The notes under the pieces are model-generated. The model saw nothing but the letters and a program-made list of their open reading frames with translations, was not told the origin of the DNA and did no database searches. The position numbers and the translations under genes were made by a program. Below are positions 23,811-33,169 of a stretch of 64,000 nt of DNA, in pieces (the first letter of the stretch is position 1; the number at the start of each line of letters is the position of its first letter). The stretch comes from an uncultured Muribaculaceae bacterium (GTDB taxonomy: Bacteria; Bacteroidota; Bacteroidia; Bacteroidales; Muribaculaceae). The stretch lies in assembly GCA_910587185.1 (NCBI GenBank), contig CAJULY010000002.1:168390-232389 (forward strand), written 5' to 3'.

Positions 23811-25577
23811 CTATTTCTGCTCTTTCAAACTTTGAGGTGAGAACAAAAGCTCGCGATCGATTTCGGCCGCTTTTTCAGCGATGCCATCAGGAATGAACTT
23901 CCAGTTATGTATTGTCTGCACCTCGATATCGGGATGCTTTTCTATGTAGTCGATCAGATAGTAACGCAGATCCTTATCGGTTGCCGAGACAATACGTTTT
24001 TTCAGTTCCTCTCTTGAAATGCCGGCGCCGTCAGAAAGAAGGTTGCCGCCACCGTTGGCGCGATAGGAATTTATGGCAACGGTATATGTAGAATCCAGTG
24101 AAAAACTCCGGCCGTCGGAAAGCGAGCTGATGTTTATTTTTTCGCCTTTAGGTTTCGTTACGTCCACGGTATAGTCTATTCCGGTTGCAGAATCGAAATT
24201 ATACGCAGGTTTGGCAAGCCTGTTGTCGTTTAAAGAGGGGGGTTCTGATTTGAAGTTTATCAGGTGATGCTGGCTGTCCGTAATCTGTCTGGTCCATATA
24301 GAATAAGACTCCTCAAGATAATCCTTTATCTCGCGGCCCGTCATTTTGATTACGTAGAGCATGTTCTCGTATTTATAGAGGGTGAATGTATCACAGACTT
24401 TCATCGGGCCCTTACGGATAACCGCTCCAAATGAAAGAGGCGCGGCGAAGGAAATGTCAGCACCTGAAATATCAAGCTGGAGACGATGGAGAAAAGACAT
24501 GAATGTTGAAGGTCCGAAGAAAGCGTCGTCAATCGACATTTCTTCGGAAACATTTCCGATTTTCCGGGCCACATAATTCTCTATCTTTTCTCTTTGAGGG
24601 GCAAACTTCTCGAGAAAAGCTTTATCGGGTTCGAATCCGGTGATGTCAAGAATATTTGAAGTGATTTTTTTTGATTTGAGTTTACCATTGGATTTCTTAA
24701 CGTCGAATTCGAGGAGGCCAACAGCTTTAGCATTGTTAGCGGGATTAAGAACCGTAACTTTTTCTCCGACCACGTTTTCTATTACTTCATGGAATTTCTG
24801 ATGGTCATGACCGATAAGCAGAGCGTCGAATCCCGGAACCTCGCGGGCGATTTTAAGTGACGCGTTTTCTATAAATTCGCCGGTGCGCATTGTCTCGTCA
24901 TGGCCGGAATGAAAAAGTCCTATGATAATATCAGGATTTTCATTCGATTTTATTATAGGCATCCATTTCTTTGCCGAAGTCTCCATATCCTCGAATGAAA
25001 GTCCGGACCAAAGATTTTCAGGAAGCCAAGCGGGAATAGCCGGGGTAAGTAGTCCTAAGACAGCAATACGAACTCCGTCTTTTTCCAGGATTACATACGG
25101 CCTAAGATAAGGTTGGCCGGATTTATTGTCTATTACGTTCGCTCCCAGAAGTGGCATTCGGTTCTGTGAACGCCAGCGGTCATATACGGCATGGCCAGTT
25201 TCAACGTCATGATTACCTATAGTTGTGGCATCGTAACCGATATAATTGTAGATTTCCGAAGCGAGGTGAGGAGAGATAGTGTCAATATAGTTGTAATAAT
25301 AAACGCTTGGTTGTCCCTGAAGAAAATCCCCATTGTCAAGAAGCACAAGATTATTTCCACCGGGCGTCTCTCTGATCGAATCGATAGCAGAGACAACTCG
25401 CGAGAGACTTCCGTCCACCGGCGACATGGTGATGTAGTCAACAGGGAAAAAATTACCGTGAACGTCAGTGGTGTAAACGATTTTTATCTTGGTGTTATGA
25501 GCAAATGAGTTCACCGGCAAAATACTTACTACAAGGAACAGACTGATTGAAATTAGAAATCTGAGATGAGCTATCAT
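23811..25577 (-). CDS. Periplasmic 5'-nucleotidase / metallophosphoesterase (UshA-like)
   Basis: This 588-residue two-domain enzyme has a signal peptide ending near VNSFAHN (about 27). The metallophosphoesterase domain shows the usual metal ligands: YTTDVHGNF, LDNGDFLQG, TIGNHDVE, LFHSGHDE and LIGHDHQKF. The C-terminal substrate domain includes SFAAPLSFGAVIRKGP, FTLYKYENMLYVIKMTG and YRANGGGNLL. It hydrolyses nucleotides or cyclic nucleotides outside the cytosol to release nucleosides and phosphate. It is the second gene of a pair with the DUF3108 protein (7-base gap). Confidence 0.92.
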   Translation of the reverse strand: MIAHLRFLISISLFLVVSILPVNSFAHNTKIKIVYTTDVHGNFFPVDYITMSPVDGSLSRVVSAIDSIRETPGGNNLVLLDNGDFLQGQPSVYYYNYIDTISPHLASEIYNYIGYDATTIGNHDVETGHAVYDRWRSQNRMPLLGANVIDNKSGQPYLRPYVILEKDGVRIAVLGLLTPAIPAWLPENLWSGLSFEDMETSAKKWMPIIKSNENPDIIIGLFHSGHDETMRTGEFIENASLKIAREVPGFDALLIGHDHQKFHEVIENVVGEKVTVLNPANNAKAVGLLEFDVKKSNGKLKSKKITSNILDITGFEPDKAFLEKFAPQREKIENYVARKIGNVSEEMSIDDAFFGPSTFMSFLHRLQLDISGADISFAAPLSFGAVIRKGPMKVCDTFTLYKYENMLYVIKMTGREIKDYLEESYSIWTRQITDSQHHLINFKSEPPSLNDNRLAKPAYNFDSATGIDYTVDVTKPKGEKINISSLSDGRSFSLDSTYTVAINSYRANGGGNLLSDGAGISREELKKRIVSATDKDLRYYLIDYIEKHPDIEVQTIHNWKFIPDGIAEKAAEIDRELLFSPQSLKEQK

Positions 25578-25584
25578 TGATGGA

Positions 25585-26352
25585 TTACTGGTAATAAATA
25601 CATTGAACCTGTCCGATTTTAAGTTTTCCTATAAGCTTAAGCGGAATGCGTTGCGGACCGGTGGATACCCATGCCTGGATAGGTTCCGAGCTTTTCTTTT
25701 TCCCGTCGGATGTGAATGTGAACGTCACTTTATAGGTGTTCTGCATTTTGCCGTCAACCTTTATCTGTTCCTGACCGGAATAGGTGAAGGTCAGCAGTTC
25801 CTTGCGCTTTCCCGAGAAGATATTTATGCTTTTCTTTTCCCCCGGTTTCATGTTTTGAAAATCAAGAGCTCTGAGATAATAAAAAGAGCTCAGCATGTCA
25901 ACCGTCATACCCTCGGCCGTAAGAGTCCGATGCTCGGTTTTTGCTATTCTCTCTTTCTTAGGCTTACGTGTCCTGGTACATTTTCCGGTAACCGTATTGC
26001 CTGATTTGGAGAAAGTCACAATATCATGGGAGTATTTTCCATCTTCATGGGCTATGTATTCGTAACGGGAGGGTGAGTAATCCGGCGCATGCATGGTGCT
26101 CCTCAGAGTATCCCTGAGACGGTAGAATTTATCAGCCCATGGATCAGATTTGGCGGTGGCCAGCGAGTGATAGGTGTTACCGTTTCGGGTCAGTCTGATA
26201 GTTGCTGTCCCCGCCTGTTTATGCACAAGGCCCCATTTGTAGATTACTTTATACTTAATGGTCTCGTTCGCCAGAGAGACGTTTGCCGAGGCGCTTTCAA
26301 ACGAGAAAACGCTGATGATTAACAGAGATAGTATTTGAAATGCTTTTTTCAT
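25585..26352 (-). CDS. DUF3108 domain periplasmic protein
   Basis: The 255-residue protein has a signal peptide (MKKAFQILSLLIISVFSFESASA). The mature part matches the DUF3108 pattern: an early YKVIYKWGLVHKQAGTATI strand set, DTLRSTMHAPDYSPSRYEY, a DMLSSFYYLRALDF segment and the late IQAWVSTGPQRIPLKL. Predicted beta-rich, function unknown; family members are thought to be periplasmic and envelope-related. It precedes the 5'-nucleotidase by seven bases, so the two are likely co-transcribed. Confidence 0.85.
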   Translation of the reverse strand: MKKAFQILSLLIISVFSFESASANVSLANETIKYKVIYKWGLVHKQAGTATIRLTRNGNTYHSLATAKSDPWADKFYRLRDTLRSTMHAPDYSPSRYEYIAHEDGKYSHDIVTFSKSGNTVTGKCTRTRKPKKERIAKTEHRTLTAEGMTVDMLSSFYYLRALDFQNMKPGEKKSINIFSGKRKELLTFTYSGQEQIKVDGKMQNTYKVTFTFTSDGKKKSSEPIQAWVSTGPQRIPLKLIGKLKIGQVQCIYYQ

Positions 26353-26443
26353 GCTTTTTTGACCGGAAACAGGCCAAATGGTTTATGAATGAGAGTAGAA
26401 AATATGTTAAACCTATTGAAACCAGTCAGAGAACAGACTGAAC

Positions 26444-27085
26444 TCATTTATGTGTTTTCAATTCAAGAAACGGGAGTGCGTTGCGGCTGGCCTGTTCAAT
26501 CTTTTTGTTGCGCCAACATTTGCGGCAGACAGATATGTACTTGTCATCTCCGCCGATTTCAACCTGGTTGCCCTCTTCGACGAAATCTCCGGAAGCATCG
26601 ATACGCGCATTTATGATTGTCTTTCGACCGCAATTGCATGTCGATTTTATCTCGTCAATAGAATCGGCGATCTCGAACAATCTTCTGCTTCCCTCGAAAA
26701 GATGGCTTTGGAAATCGGTTCGAAGTCCATAGCAGACGACATTGCTTCCGAAATCATCGACAATGCGGGAAAGCTGATCGACCTGACGCTCTGAAAGGAA
26801 CTGGCATTCGTCAACAAGAAACCATTCGATTATCTGCATTGTCTCTTCAAAAAGCTGTTGAGCAAGTTCATAGAGATCCGTATCTGCATAAACCCATTTA
26901 CATTCACGTTCAATCCCTATTCTGGAGCGGATGACATTTTTTTTGTCGCGTGTGTCAATTATGGGTTTAAGACACACATAACTCATGTTTCTTTCCTCGA
27001 AATTATAAGCCTGAGTCAGGAGAAGGGCCGTTTTGGCAGACCCCATAGTTCCGTAGCGGAAATATAATTTACCTTTTCGGTTCAT
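26444..27085 (-). CDS. tdk: Thymidine kinase (type II) with variant P-loop
   Basis: From the ATG at 27085 (MNRKGKLYF) the enzyme is 213 residues; the frame is open from 27121. It phosphorylates thymidine with ATP in pyrimidine salvage. The P-loop reads GTMGSAKT rather than the usual GPMFSGKT/S. Walker B-like FLVDECQFL, the GLRTDF lasso region and the zinc site (CNCGRK with later CRKCW) are in place. Similar GTM-type loops occur in a subgroup of type II thymidine kinases, so activity is expected. It has its own promoter in the 109-base gap after tilS. Confidence 0.93.
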   Translation of the reverse strand: MNRKGKLYFRYGTMGSAKTALLLTQAYNFEERNMSYVCLKPIIDTRDKKNVIRSRIGIERECKWVYADTDLYELAQQLFEETMQIIEWFLVDECQFLSERQVDQLSRIVDDFGSNVVCYGLRTDFQSHLFEGSRRLFEIADSIDEIKSTCNCGRKTIINARIDASGDFVEEGNQVEIGGDDKYISVCRKCWRNKKIEQASRNALPFLELKTHK

Positions 27086-27152
27086 ATTTACATTCTGACA
27101 TGTGGATCGCCTTGGTAACAAGGCAAATCCTGATTTCTCTTCAACGACATTA

Positions 27153-27184
27153 CAAATTTACTCAGAATTGACTTTTAAGACCAA
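27153..27184 (-). promoter_or_regulatory. Predicted tdk promoter
   Basis: On the minus strand TTGG (around plus 27181-27184) is followed after 20 bases by TAAATTTG (plus 27153-27160), a good Bacteroidota promoter 67 bases before the tdk ATG. Confidence 0.6.
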
Positions 27185-27194
27185 TTTTAGCAGC

Positions 27195-28553
27195 CTAAAA
27201 GGTGTTAAAATTTTTCGGCCCGATATAATGTATCGAGATATACGCTGTCGTTTTCTCAGAGACCTGAGCTGTACGCGATGCTCTAATGCCGGGAATCCAA
27301 AGGATCTCATCATTAGGATCAACTAAAAGAGGTATGCGTGTCTTTATATTCAGCGGAATCTTTGCATCGGAAAATATGTCGCTGAGTTTTTTTGACCCTT
27401 TCATGCCGAACGGTTTCATGCGGTCTCCTCGCTTCCAGAAACGGTAAGTGAGTCCGTTTTCATCGATAAGAGCGGAATCGAAATATGCTGTCATCCCGCT
27501 TTTATCAACGTCCAACCTGTTGCCTACATGGGACTCGATGCTGAAAAGATGGTTAAAAGGGGGCAAACCGGAATTGTTGTTCTCAGAGGTGACGAACCTT
27601 AATATCCCCCTGTCCATTAGGAAATAACCGTTTTTACAGAAAAAACGTTTTCCGGATTGCATTGGTCCATCAACTATTTCAAAAATCTGTTCCATCGAAA
27701 GCCCGTGGGGACGAAGCCATTCGTATAACAGCAAACGGGCATTTGGCATTGATCGGAGTGCACGGATGTCTATCTCTATATCAGTCTCCGTATCAGCCAA
27801 GAAGACGTCACTTTTTCTATCATTGATTGAATCCGTATAGAATTCATTTGCCTGTCGCATTAACGACAAAGTATTGGTCATCCCTTTCTTTCCATCAGGA
27901 AAAAGACTAAATAGGATTGGTAATACCTTGTTTCTTAATTTATTACGGCCAAATTCCGATTCATGATTGGTAGAATCGGTAACAAAACCAACTCCAATGG
28001 CTTCAAGATACGCTTCAATTTCTTGACGATAAACACTTAGAAGAGGGCGTATTACTGAATCATTGTTCAGCGGGAGCATCCCTCTGAGGCCTGTAATGCC
28101 GGTACCACGCAACATGTTAAGCAAGACGGTTTCTATGTTGTCATCGGCATTATGTGCGATGGCCACGGCTTGCGCATTGAAATTATGTCGGAGTTCTCGG
28201 AACCAGTCATAACGGAGTTCTCGGCATGCCATTTCCAGAGAAGTGGGTCTTTTGGCCTCCGCGATATATTTTTTTACATCGAAATGAACAGTGTCGAGTT
28301 CAATATCAAGTGAGGAGGTCAACTGACGGACGAAATGTTCGTCGCGGTCACTCTCTTCTCCGCGGAGATGGAAATTGCAATGGGCGGCCCGACATGCGAA
28401 GCCGAGTCTGTGGAGAACCATAGTCAGGGCAACGGAATCTGCACCTCCACTAAGCCCGATAATGACGGGAGAATCACCCCTTATCAGAGTGTTACGTGTA
28501 ATGAATTCCTTTACTTTACGTTCGAAAGGGAGGGGTTCATCGGTCTGATTCAT
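27195..28553 (-). CDS. tilS: tRNA(Ile)-lysidine synthase
   Basis: The 452-residue protein has the PP-loop IIGLSGGADSVAL near residue 33. Further N-type ATPase motifs follow: AAHCNFHLRGEESDRDE, AIAHNADDNIETVLLNMLRGTG and IRPLL. The C-terminal tRNA-binding region includes YRFWKRGDRMKPFGMKGSKK near 370. It converts the wobble cytidine of tRNA-Ile(CAU) to lysidine and is essential in most bacteria. Its start overlaps the end of nth by 17 bases, placing it last in an operon with the TlpA-like gene, pheS and nth. Confidence 0.96.
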   Translation of the reverse strand: MNQTDEPLPFERKVKEFITRNTLIRGDSPVIIGLSGGADSVALTMVLHRLGFACRAAHCNFHLRGEESDRDEHFVRQLTSSLDIELDTVHFDVKKYIAEAKRPTSLEMACRELRYDWFRELRHNFNAQAVAIAHNADDNIETVLLNMLRGTGITGLRGMLPLNNDSVIRPLLSVYRQEIEAYLEAIGVGFVTDSTNHESEFGRNKLRNKVLPILFSLFPDGKKGMTNTLSLMRQANEFYTDSINDRKSDVFLADTETDIEIDIRALRSMPNARLLLYEWLRPHGLSMEQIFEIVDGPMQSGKRFFCKNGYFLMDRGILRFVTSENNNSGLPPFNHLFSIESHVGNRLDVDKSGMTAYFDSALIDENGLTYRFWKRGDRMKPFGMKGSKKLSDIFSDAKIPLNIKTRIPLLVDPNDEILWIPGIRASRTAQVSEKTTAYISIHYIGPKNFNTF

Positions 28554-29181
28554 GCTGATAATAGCGGCAAAACGGCTGAAGGCCGCAATTAAGACAATCG
28601 GGACGACGTGCTTTGCAAATATATCTTCCGTGAAGAATCAGCCAATGATGGGCTTTGGGTATTATTTCCTCAGGAATATTTCTGACAAGAGCCATTTCTG
28701 TCTGCAGGGGAGTCTTGCTGTTTGTGGTCAGACCTATACGTTCGCTGACCCTGAAAACATGAGTATCGACTGCCATTGCAGCTTTATTATAGACCACAGC
28801 AAGAATGACGTTAGCTGTCTTTCGTCCTACTCCCGGCAATTTCAGCAGGTTGTCGATGTCAGAAGGTACTTCAGAATGGAATTCCTCGACAAGAGTTTTG
28901 GCCATTCCAAGCAGATTCCTGGCCTTATTGTTAGGGTAGGAGACTGACTTTATGAATTCCAGAATCTCATCAACAGATGCTGCGGCAAGTGCTTCAGGAG
29001 TGGGGAAGGCTTTGAACAGAGGTGGCGTTACTTGATTGATGCGTTTATCGGTACATTGAGCCGACAAAATTACGGCAACCAACAGCTGGAACGGATTATC
29101 GTAATGTAATTCTGTCTCAGCAACAGGCATCGACGATTCAAACCATTCCAATACGCGATGGTAGCGTTCTTTTGTCGTCAT
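28537..29181 (-). CDS. nth: Endonuclease III (base-excision DNA glycosylase/AP lyase)
   Basis: This 214-residue HhH-GPD glycosylase has the helix-hairpin-helix LLKLPGVGRKTANVILAV with the catalytic lysine (GRKTA) near residue 119. The catalytic aspartate is in VDTHVFRVSERIG. The C-terminal 4Fe-4S cluster cysteines are spaced C-x6-C-x2-C-x5-C (CKARRPDCLNCGLQPFC). It removes oxidised pyrimidines from DNA. It is 16 bases downstream of pheS and overlaps tilS. Confidence 0.97.
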   Translation of the reverse strand: MTTKERYHRVLEWFESSMPVAETELHYDNPFQLLVAVILSAQCTDKRINQVTPPLFKAFPTPEALAAASVDEILEFIKSVSYPNNKARNLLGMAKTLVEEFHSEVPSDIDNLLKLPGVGRKTANVILAVVYNKAAMAVDTHVFRVSERIGLTTNSKTPLQTEMALVRNIPEEIIPKAHHWLILHGRYICKARRPDCLNCGLQPFCRYYQHESDR

Positions 29182-29197
29182 AATGTGTAGGTTTCAA

Positions 29198-30217
29198 TCA
29201 ATGTGCGCTCTGAAACATCTCAAGGAAACGCTTGTCATTTTCAGAGAACATTCGCAGGTCTTTTACCTGATATTTCAGGTTTGTTATGCGTTCTATTCCC
29301 ATTCCAAGCGCAAATCCGCTATAGACTTTCGAGTCGATGCCGCAGGCTTCGAGGACATTGGGATCAACCATTCCGCAGCCCAGGATCTCTACCCATCCGG
29401 TATGTTTGCAGAATGAACAGCCTTTGCCACCACAGAGGTTGCACGAAATATCCATTTCGGCAGAAGGTTCAGTGAATGGGAAATAGCTTGGGCGCAGACG
29501 TATTCTGGTGTCTGAGCCAAACATTTCTCTTGCGAAATAAAGAAGGGTCTGTCGAAGATCAGCAAACGAGACGTTCTTATCCACATATAAGGCCTCAACC
29601 TGATGGAAAAAACAATGGGCCCTTGCAGAAATGGCTTCATTTCTATATACTCTTCCCGGGCAGATGATGCGGATAGGGGGAGTAGTGTGTTCCATAACCC
29701 GGCTCTGGACGGACGACGTGTGGGTTCTGAGCAGAACATCGGGAGTGCGGTTTATGAAGAAAGTGTCCTGCATGTCTCTGGCAGGATGATCGGCAGCAAA
29801 ATTAAGAGAAGAAAAAACGTGCCAGTCATCTTCGATTTCAGGACCTTCAGCTACTGTAAAGCCTAATCTCGAAAAAATGGATATTATCTCCTCTCGAACA
29901 ATCGAAAGCGGATGACGGCTACCCAGAGGAATAGGAGTCGCGGTTCTGGTGAGATCCAAAGTCGGGTCTAGAGTTTCGGCCGACTCAAGATTGGCACGGA
30001 GAGCATTGATTTTTTCCGTGGCGAAATTCTTGAGTTCATTGAGTGACTTTCCAACTTCTTTCTTCTGCTCGAGCGGAACGGAACGGAAGTCATTGAACAG
30101 AAGCGAAACTTCGCCTTTTTTGCTCAGATATTTGATTCGAAGCTGTTCTACTTCATTTATATCATTGGGAGAAAGAGATTCAATTTCAGCTTTAAGCTGA
30201 GCTATCTTTTCAATCAT
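29198..30217 (-). CDS. pheS: Phenylalanine-tRNA ligase alpha subunit
   Basis: The 339-residue class II synthetase subunit has an N-terminal coiled coil of about 85 residues. Motif 2 region LLRTHTSSVQSRVM and ICPGRVYRNEA follow, with phenylalanine-binding FFHQVEALYVD, SYFPFTEPSAE, and motif 3 GFALGMGIERI. A cysteine-rich SCNLCGGKGCSFCKHTGWVE insertion near 260 is typical of many PheS proteins. pheT is not adjacent, as is usual in Bacteroidota. It follows the TlpA-like gene by 11 bases. Confidence 0.97.
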   Translation of the reverse strand: MIEKIAQLKAEIESLSPNDINEVEQLRIKYLSKKGEVSLLFNDFRSVPLEQKKEVGKSLNELKNFATEKINALRANLESAETLDPTLDLTRTATPIPLGSRHPLSIVREEIISIFSRLGFTVAEGPEIEDDWHVFSSLNFAADHPARDMQDTFFINRTPDVLLRTHTSSVQSRVMEHTTPPIRIICPGRVYRNEAISARAHCFFHQVEALYVDKNVSFADLRQTLLYFAREMFGSDTRIRLRPSYFPFTEPSAEMDISCNLCGGKGCSFCKHTGWVEILGCGMVDPNVLEACGIDSKVYSGFALGMGIERITNLKYQVKDLRMFSENDKRFLEMFQSAH

Positions 30218-30228
30218 TGTCTAATATC

Positions 30229-31290
30229 TTAATCGTTTTCTTTAACGTTTGTCATTGCTTCATCGACATCCTTAATCAGTGCGTGTCCCTGTTTTCCGCG
30301 ACTGACGATGTTGCCTTCTGGATCAAAGAGAATAATGCAGGGGATACCGGCAATTCCGTATATGTCAGTAGGGATCGTCTGCGCATTTATTATCATTGGC
30401 CAGGGAAGTTGATGGTCTCTGATCGCCTTTTTTGTGTTTTCGGGTTCGTCCCACACAGCGACGCCAAGGAAATCAAGGCCTTTGTCGGAATATTTCGAAT
30501 AGAGTTGTTTGAGTGTTTCCGTCTCCTTTATGCACGGACCGCACCAGCTTGCCCAGAAATCCACCAGAGTCCATTTGCCTTTTCCTACATAGTCGCTCAG
30601 TTTCTGAATGCTGTCTCCGTTCTGGATTGAGAAATCCTTGAATTTATTTCCGACAGAAGTCGCAGCTTCGTTTGACTTGGAAACCCTGAGCCTTTTTATC
30701 CTGGTGTAGTTTCCCATATCGGGATAATTGACAAGTCTCGACTCGAATTCGGATGGAGTCAGTTCATAAGCTTTGTCAAGAAAGAGACGATAGCCTATGA
30801 TATTGTCAGTGTTAGCTGCAAACATTGAGTCGGACACAGCGTTGTATCTCTCTTCAAGACCTTTCAGAAGCGCTTGCTTCTCATTATCATTGCCGGCTGA
30901 ACTGAAAATCGAATTGTATTCAGTCGTAATAGCTTCGAGGCGTTTGCTGAAGGAATCCCATTGGCGGTTCATCGGTCCGGATGCTTTGACTGAACGGGTG
31001 TTGGCATCCACATTCGTTGTTCCCGGTTCGAGAATGAAGGAGCCGGCGCGGTTGCCGTCAAGAACGAGCTGCGCCATTACAGGGGCGGTGATAATACCTG
31101 ACATTGAAGCGATACCATTGTCAACGAGGGAACTGTCTATTTTAGTGCCGTCATCGTAATTCACCATGTAAAGCATCAGACCGTCTTCGTCGGGAGTAAA
31201 GGTGACTTTGACATTATAGTTGTCGGCAGCGGCTGCAGTACATGAAAAAATGCCTAAGGCAGCGAATAACGATGTTATGGATCGTGACAT
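30229..31290 (-). CDS. TlpA-family thiol-disulfide oxidoreductase (DUF4369-like N-terminus)
   Basis: From the ATG at 31290 (MSRSITSLF) the protein is 353 residues; the frame is open from 31320. A signal peptide ends near TAAAADN. Residues about 25-110 resemble the beta-rich DUF4369 domain found before thioredoxins in Bacteroidota. The thioredoxin domain begins near 210 and holds the redox motif WASWCGPC near 243, plus the cis-proline loop YGIAGIPCIILFDPEG. It probably reduces periplasmic disulfides. It is first of a minus-strand operon with pheS, nth and tilS. Confidence 0.9.
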   Translation of the reverse strand: MSRSITSLFAALGIFSCTAAAADNYNVKVTFTPDEDGLMLYMVNYDDGTKIDSSLVDNGIASMSGIITAPVMAQLVLDGNRAGSFILEPGTTNVDANTRSVKASGPMNRQWDSFSKRLEAITTEYNSIFSSAGNDNEKQALLKGLEERYNAVSDSMFAANTDNIIGYRLFLDKAYELTPSEFESRLVNYPDMGNYTRIKRLRVSKSNEAATSVGNKFKDFSIQNGDSIQKLSDYVGKGKWTLVDFWASWCGPCIKETETLKQLYSKYSDKGLDFLGVAVWDEPENTKKAIRDHQLPWPMIINAQTIPTDIYGIAGIPCIILFDPEGNIVSRGKQGHALIKDVDEAMTNVKEND

Positions 31291-31324
31291 AATGATAAAA
31301 TATCTGTGATTAGAAAACATGGTG

Positions 31325-31357
31325 CAAATTTACACAACAAATTTGAGATAATGCAAA
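31325..31357 (-). promoter_or_regulatory. Promoter of the TlpA-pheS-nth-tilS operon
   Basis: On the minus strand TTTG (plus 31354-31357) is followed after 21 bases by TAAATTTG (plus 31325-31332), 34 bases before the ATG. It is back-to-back with the promoter of the acyl-CoA synthetase gene. Confidence 0.62.
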
Positions 31358-31396
31358 ATTCAATGTGGAAATGAAGCTATAATAAAGGAAAAATAC

Positions 31397-31404
31397 TAAC
31401 TTTG
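31397..31404 (+). promoter_or_regulatory. -7 box of the acyl-CoA synthetase gene
   Basis: TAACTTTG matches the -7 consensus exactly, 26 bases before the ATG at 31431. The same octamer precedes rpsP and phoH. Confidence 0.58.
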
Positions 31405-31430
31405 CGTGAATTTAAACAGATATTACATCA

Positions 31431-33095
31431 ATGACACATCACAAAAGCGTCAATAAATATTTATCGGATACCATTTCGGCAAATTGGGAGCAGCCTGCTC
31501 TCACGGATTTCAACGGGGTTTCCTACAGCTTCAGGGACATTGCACGGAAAATAGCTAAATTGCACATACTTTACGAGCGCTGTAGAATCAAGCCCGGAGA
31601 CAAAGTTGCGATTTGTGGCCGAAACTCGTCCAATTGGGCCGTGGCATTTCTGGCAACTATGAGTTATGGCGCTGTTAATGTGCCTATTTTGAGCGATTTC
31701 AAGCCAGACAGCATTCATAATCTTGTCAATCATAGTGAAAGCAAGTTATTTTTCGTTGAAGAAGGAATATGGGAAAACCTTGATCCTACAGTAATGCGAG
31801 GTCTCACAGGCGTTTTGAGTCTTAAAGACAATTCCCTTATTCTTTCACGCTCGGAAGAACTGACTGATGCGCGCGCACATCTTAACCAGTATTTCGGTCA
31901 CAAATATCCTGAAAGATTCGTTGCATCGGATTTCATTGTATATGATGACAAGCCAGATGAACTCGCTTTGATAAATTACACATCGGGCTCGACAGGATTT
32001 CCCAAGGGGGTCATGCTGACTTATGAGAATATCTGGAGCAATCTTGAATTCTGTCTTGACAAAATCGATTATATATCCGACGGTGACGGCATTGTCAGCA
32101 TGTTGCCTATGGCCCACATGTATGGCCTGATGATTGAAATAATTTTCCCGATAATAAGAGGATGTCACATCCATTTCCTGACGCGCACGCCCTCTCCGAG
32201 GGTTATAACGGAAGCGTTTGCGAAAGTGCATCCCAAAATGATCGTTTCCGTCCCTCTCATTCTTGAAAAAATCATCAAGACACAGGTTTTTCCTCTTCTC
32301 GAAAAACCTTTGATGAGAGTGCTGATGCATGTGCCTTTTGTGGATTCGAGACTTCTTGCGAGAATTAAAGCGAAATTGCAGCAGACATTCGGAGGTAATC
32401 TCGAGGAAATAATTATCGGCGGGGCGAAACTTAACAAAGATGTAGAGCTGTTTCTGCGTAAGATCGGATTCCAGTTTACAATAGGCTACGGAATGACGGA
32501 ATGCTGTCCGCTCATATCATATAGTTCATGGAGAGAGGCTCGTGCGGGATCTTGTGGTAAAGTTGTCGATCGTATGGAAGTGATGATTGATTCGCCGGAT
32601 CCTTATTCCATCCCTGGCGTCCTCTATACGCGCGGCAGCAACGTTATGAAAGGATACTTTAAAAATCCCGAGGCTACTAAAGCCGAGCTTTCTGAAGACG
32701 GATGGCTCAATACCGGCGACATATCTCTCCTTGATTCCGAAGGCTTTCTTTATCTTAAAGGCAGAAATAAAAACATGATTCTGGGACCTTCCGGACAAAA
32801 TATATATCCTGAAGAGATTGAACAGATTCTTAACAATATGCCTTATGTCAATGAATCAGTCGTAATTTCGGAATCAAACAGGCTTATAGCTCTGATATAT
32901 CCTGATTACGAGCTCGCTTCTAATGACGGCCTGTCATCGACTGCACTCGAGCAGGCTATGAAAGAGAATGTTGCGGCCCTAAACAAAGATGTGCCTACAT
33001 ACAGCAAGGTATCTTCTTTCCGACTTATGGATGAAGAGTTTGAAAAAACTCCCAAACGTTCTATAAAGCGATACCTCTATCAGCATAATTTTTAA
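31431..33095 (+). CDS. Long-chain acyl-CoA synthetase (AMP-binding family)
   Basis: This 554-residue ANL-superfamily enzyme has the P-loop YTSGSTGFPKGVMLTYENI near residue 182. The adenine-binding GYGMTECCPLISY lies near 350, followed by GWLNTGDISLLDSEGFLYLKGR and GRNKNMI around the hinge. It lacks an obvious catalytic GK lysine motif further on but has a KTPKRSIKRYLY end, with the lysine where family members carry it. It activates fatty acids to acyl-AMP and acyl-CoA in the cytosol. Substrate chain length cannot be told. It is monocistronic or co-transcribed with the relA gene 74 bases downstream. Confidence 0.9.
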   Translation: MTHHKSVNKYLSDTISANWEQPALTDFNGVSYSFRDIARKIAKLHILYERCRIKPGDKVAICGRNSSNWAVAFLATMSYGAVNVPILSDFKPDSIHNLVNHSESKLFFVEEGIWENLDPTVMRGLTGVLSLKDNSLILSRSEELTDARAHLNQYFGHKYPERFVASDFIVYDDKPDELALINYTSGSTGFPKGVMLTYENIWSNLEFCLDKIDYISDGDGIVSMLPMAHMYGLMIEIIFPIIRGCHIHFLTRTPSPRVITEAFAKVHPKMIVSVPLILEKIIKTQVFPLLEKPLMRVLMHVPFVDSRLLARIKAKLQQTFGGNLEEIIIGGAKLNKDVELFLRKIGFQFTIGYGMTECCPLISYSSWREARAGSCGKVVDRMEVMIDSPDPYSIPGVLYTRGSNVMKGYFKNPEATKAELSEDGWLNTGDISLLDSEGFLYLKGRNKNMILGPSGQNIYPEEIEQILNNMPYVNESVVISESNRLIALIYPDYELASNDGLSSTALEQAMKENVAALNKDVPTYSKVSSFRLMDEEFEKTPKRSIKRYLYQHNF

Positions 33096-33169
33096 AGCAC
33101 ACAGGACCTTCTCGGTTCTTAAATGGTCCTTTACCGACCATATCCACTATACACAGAAGAAATATCGTC

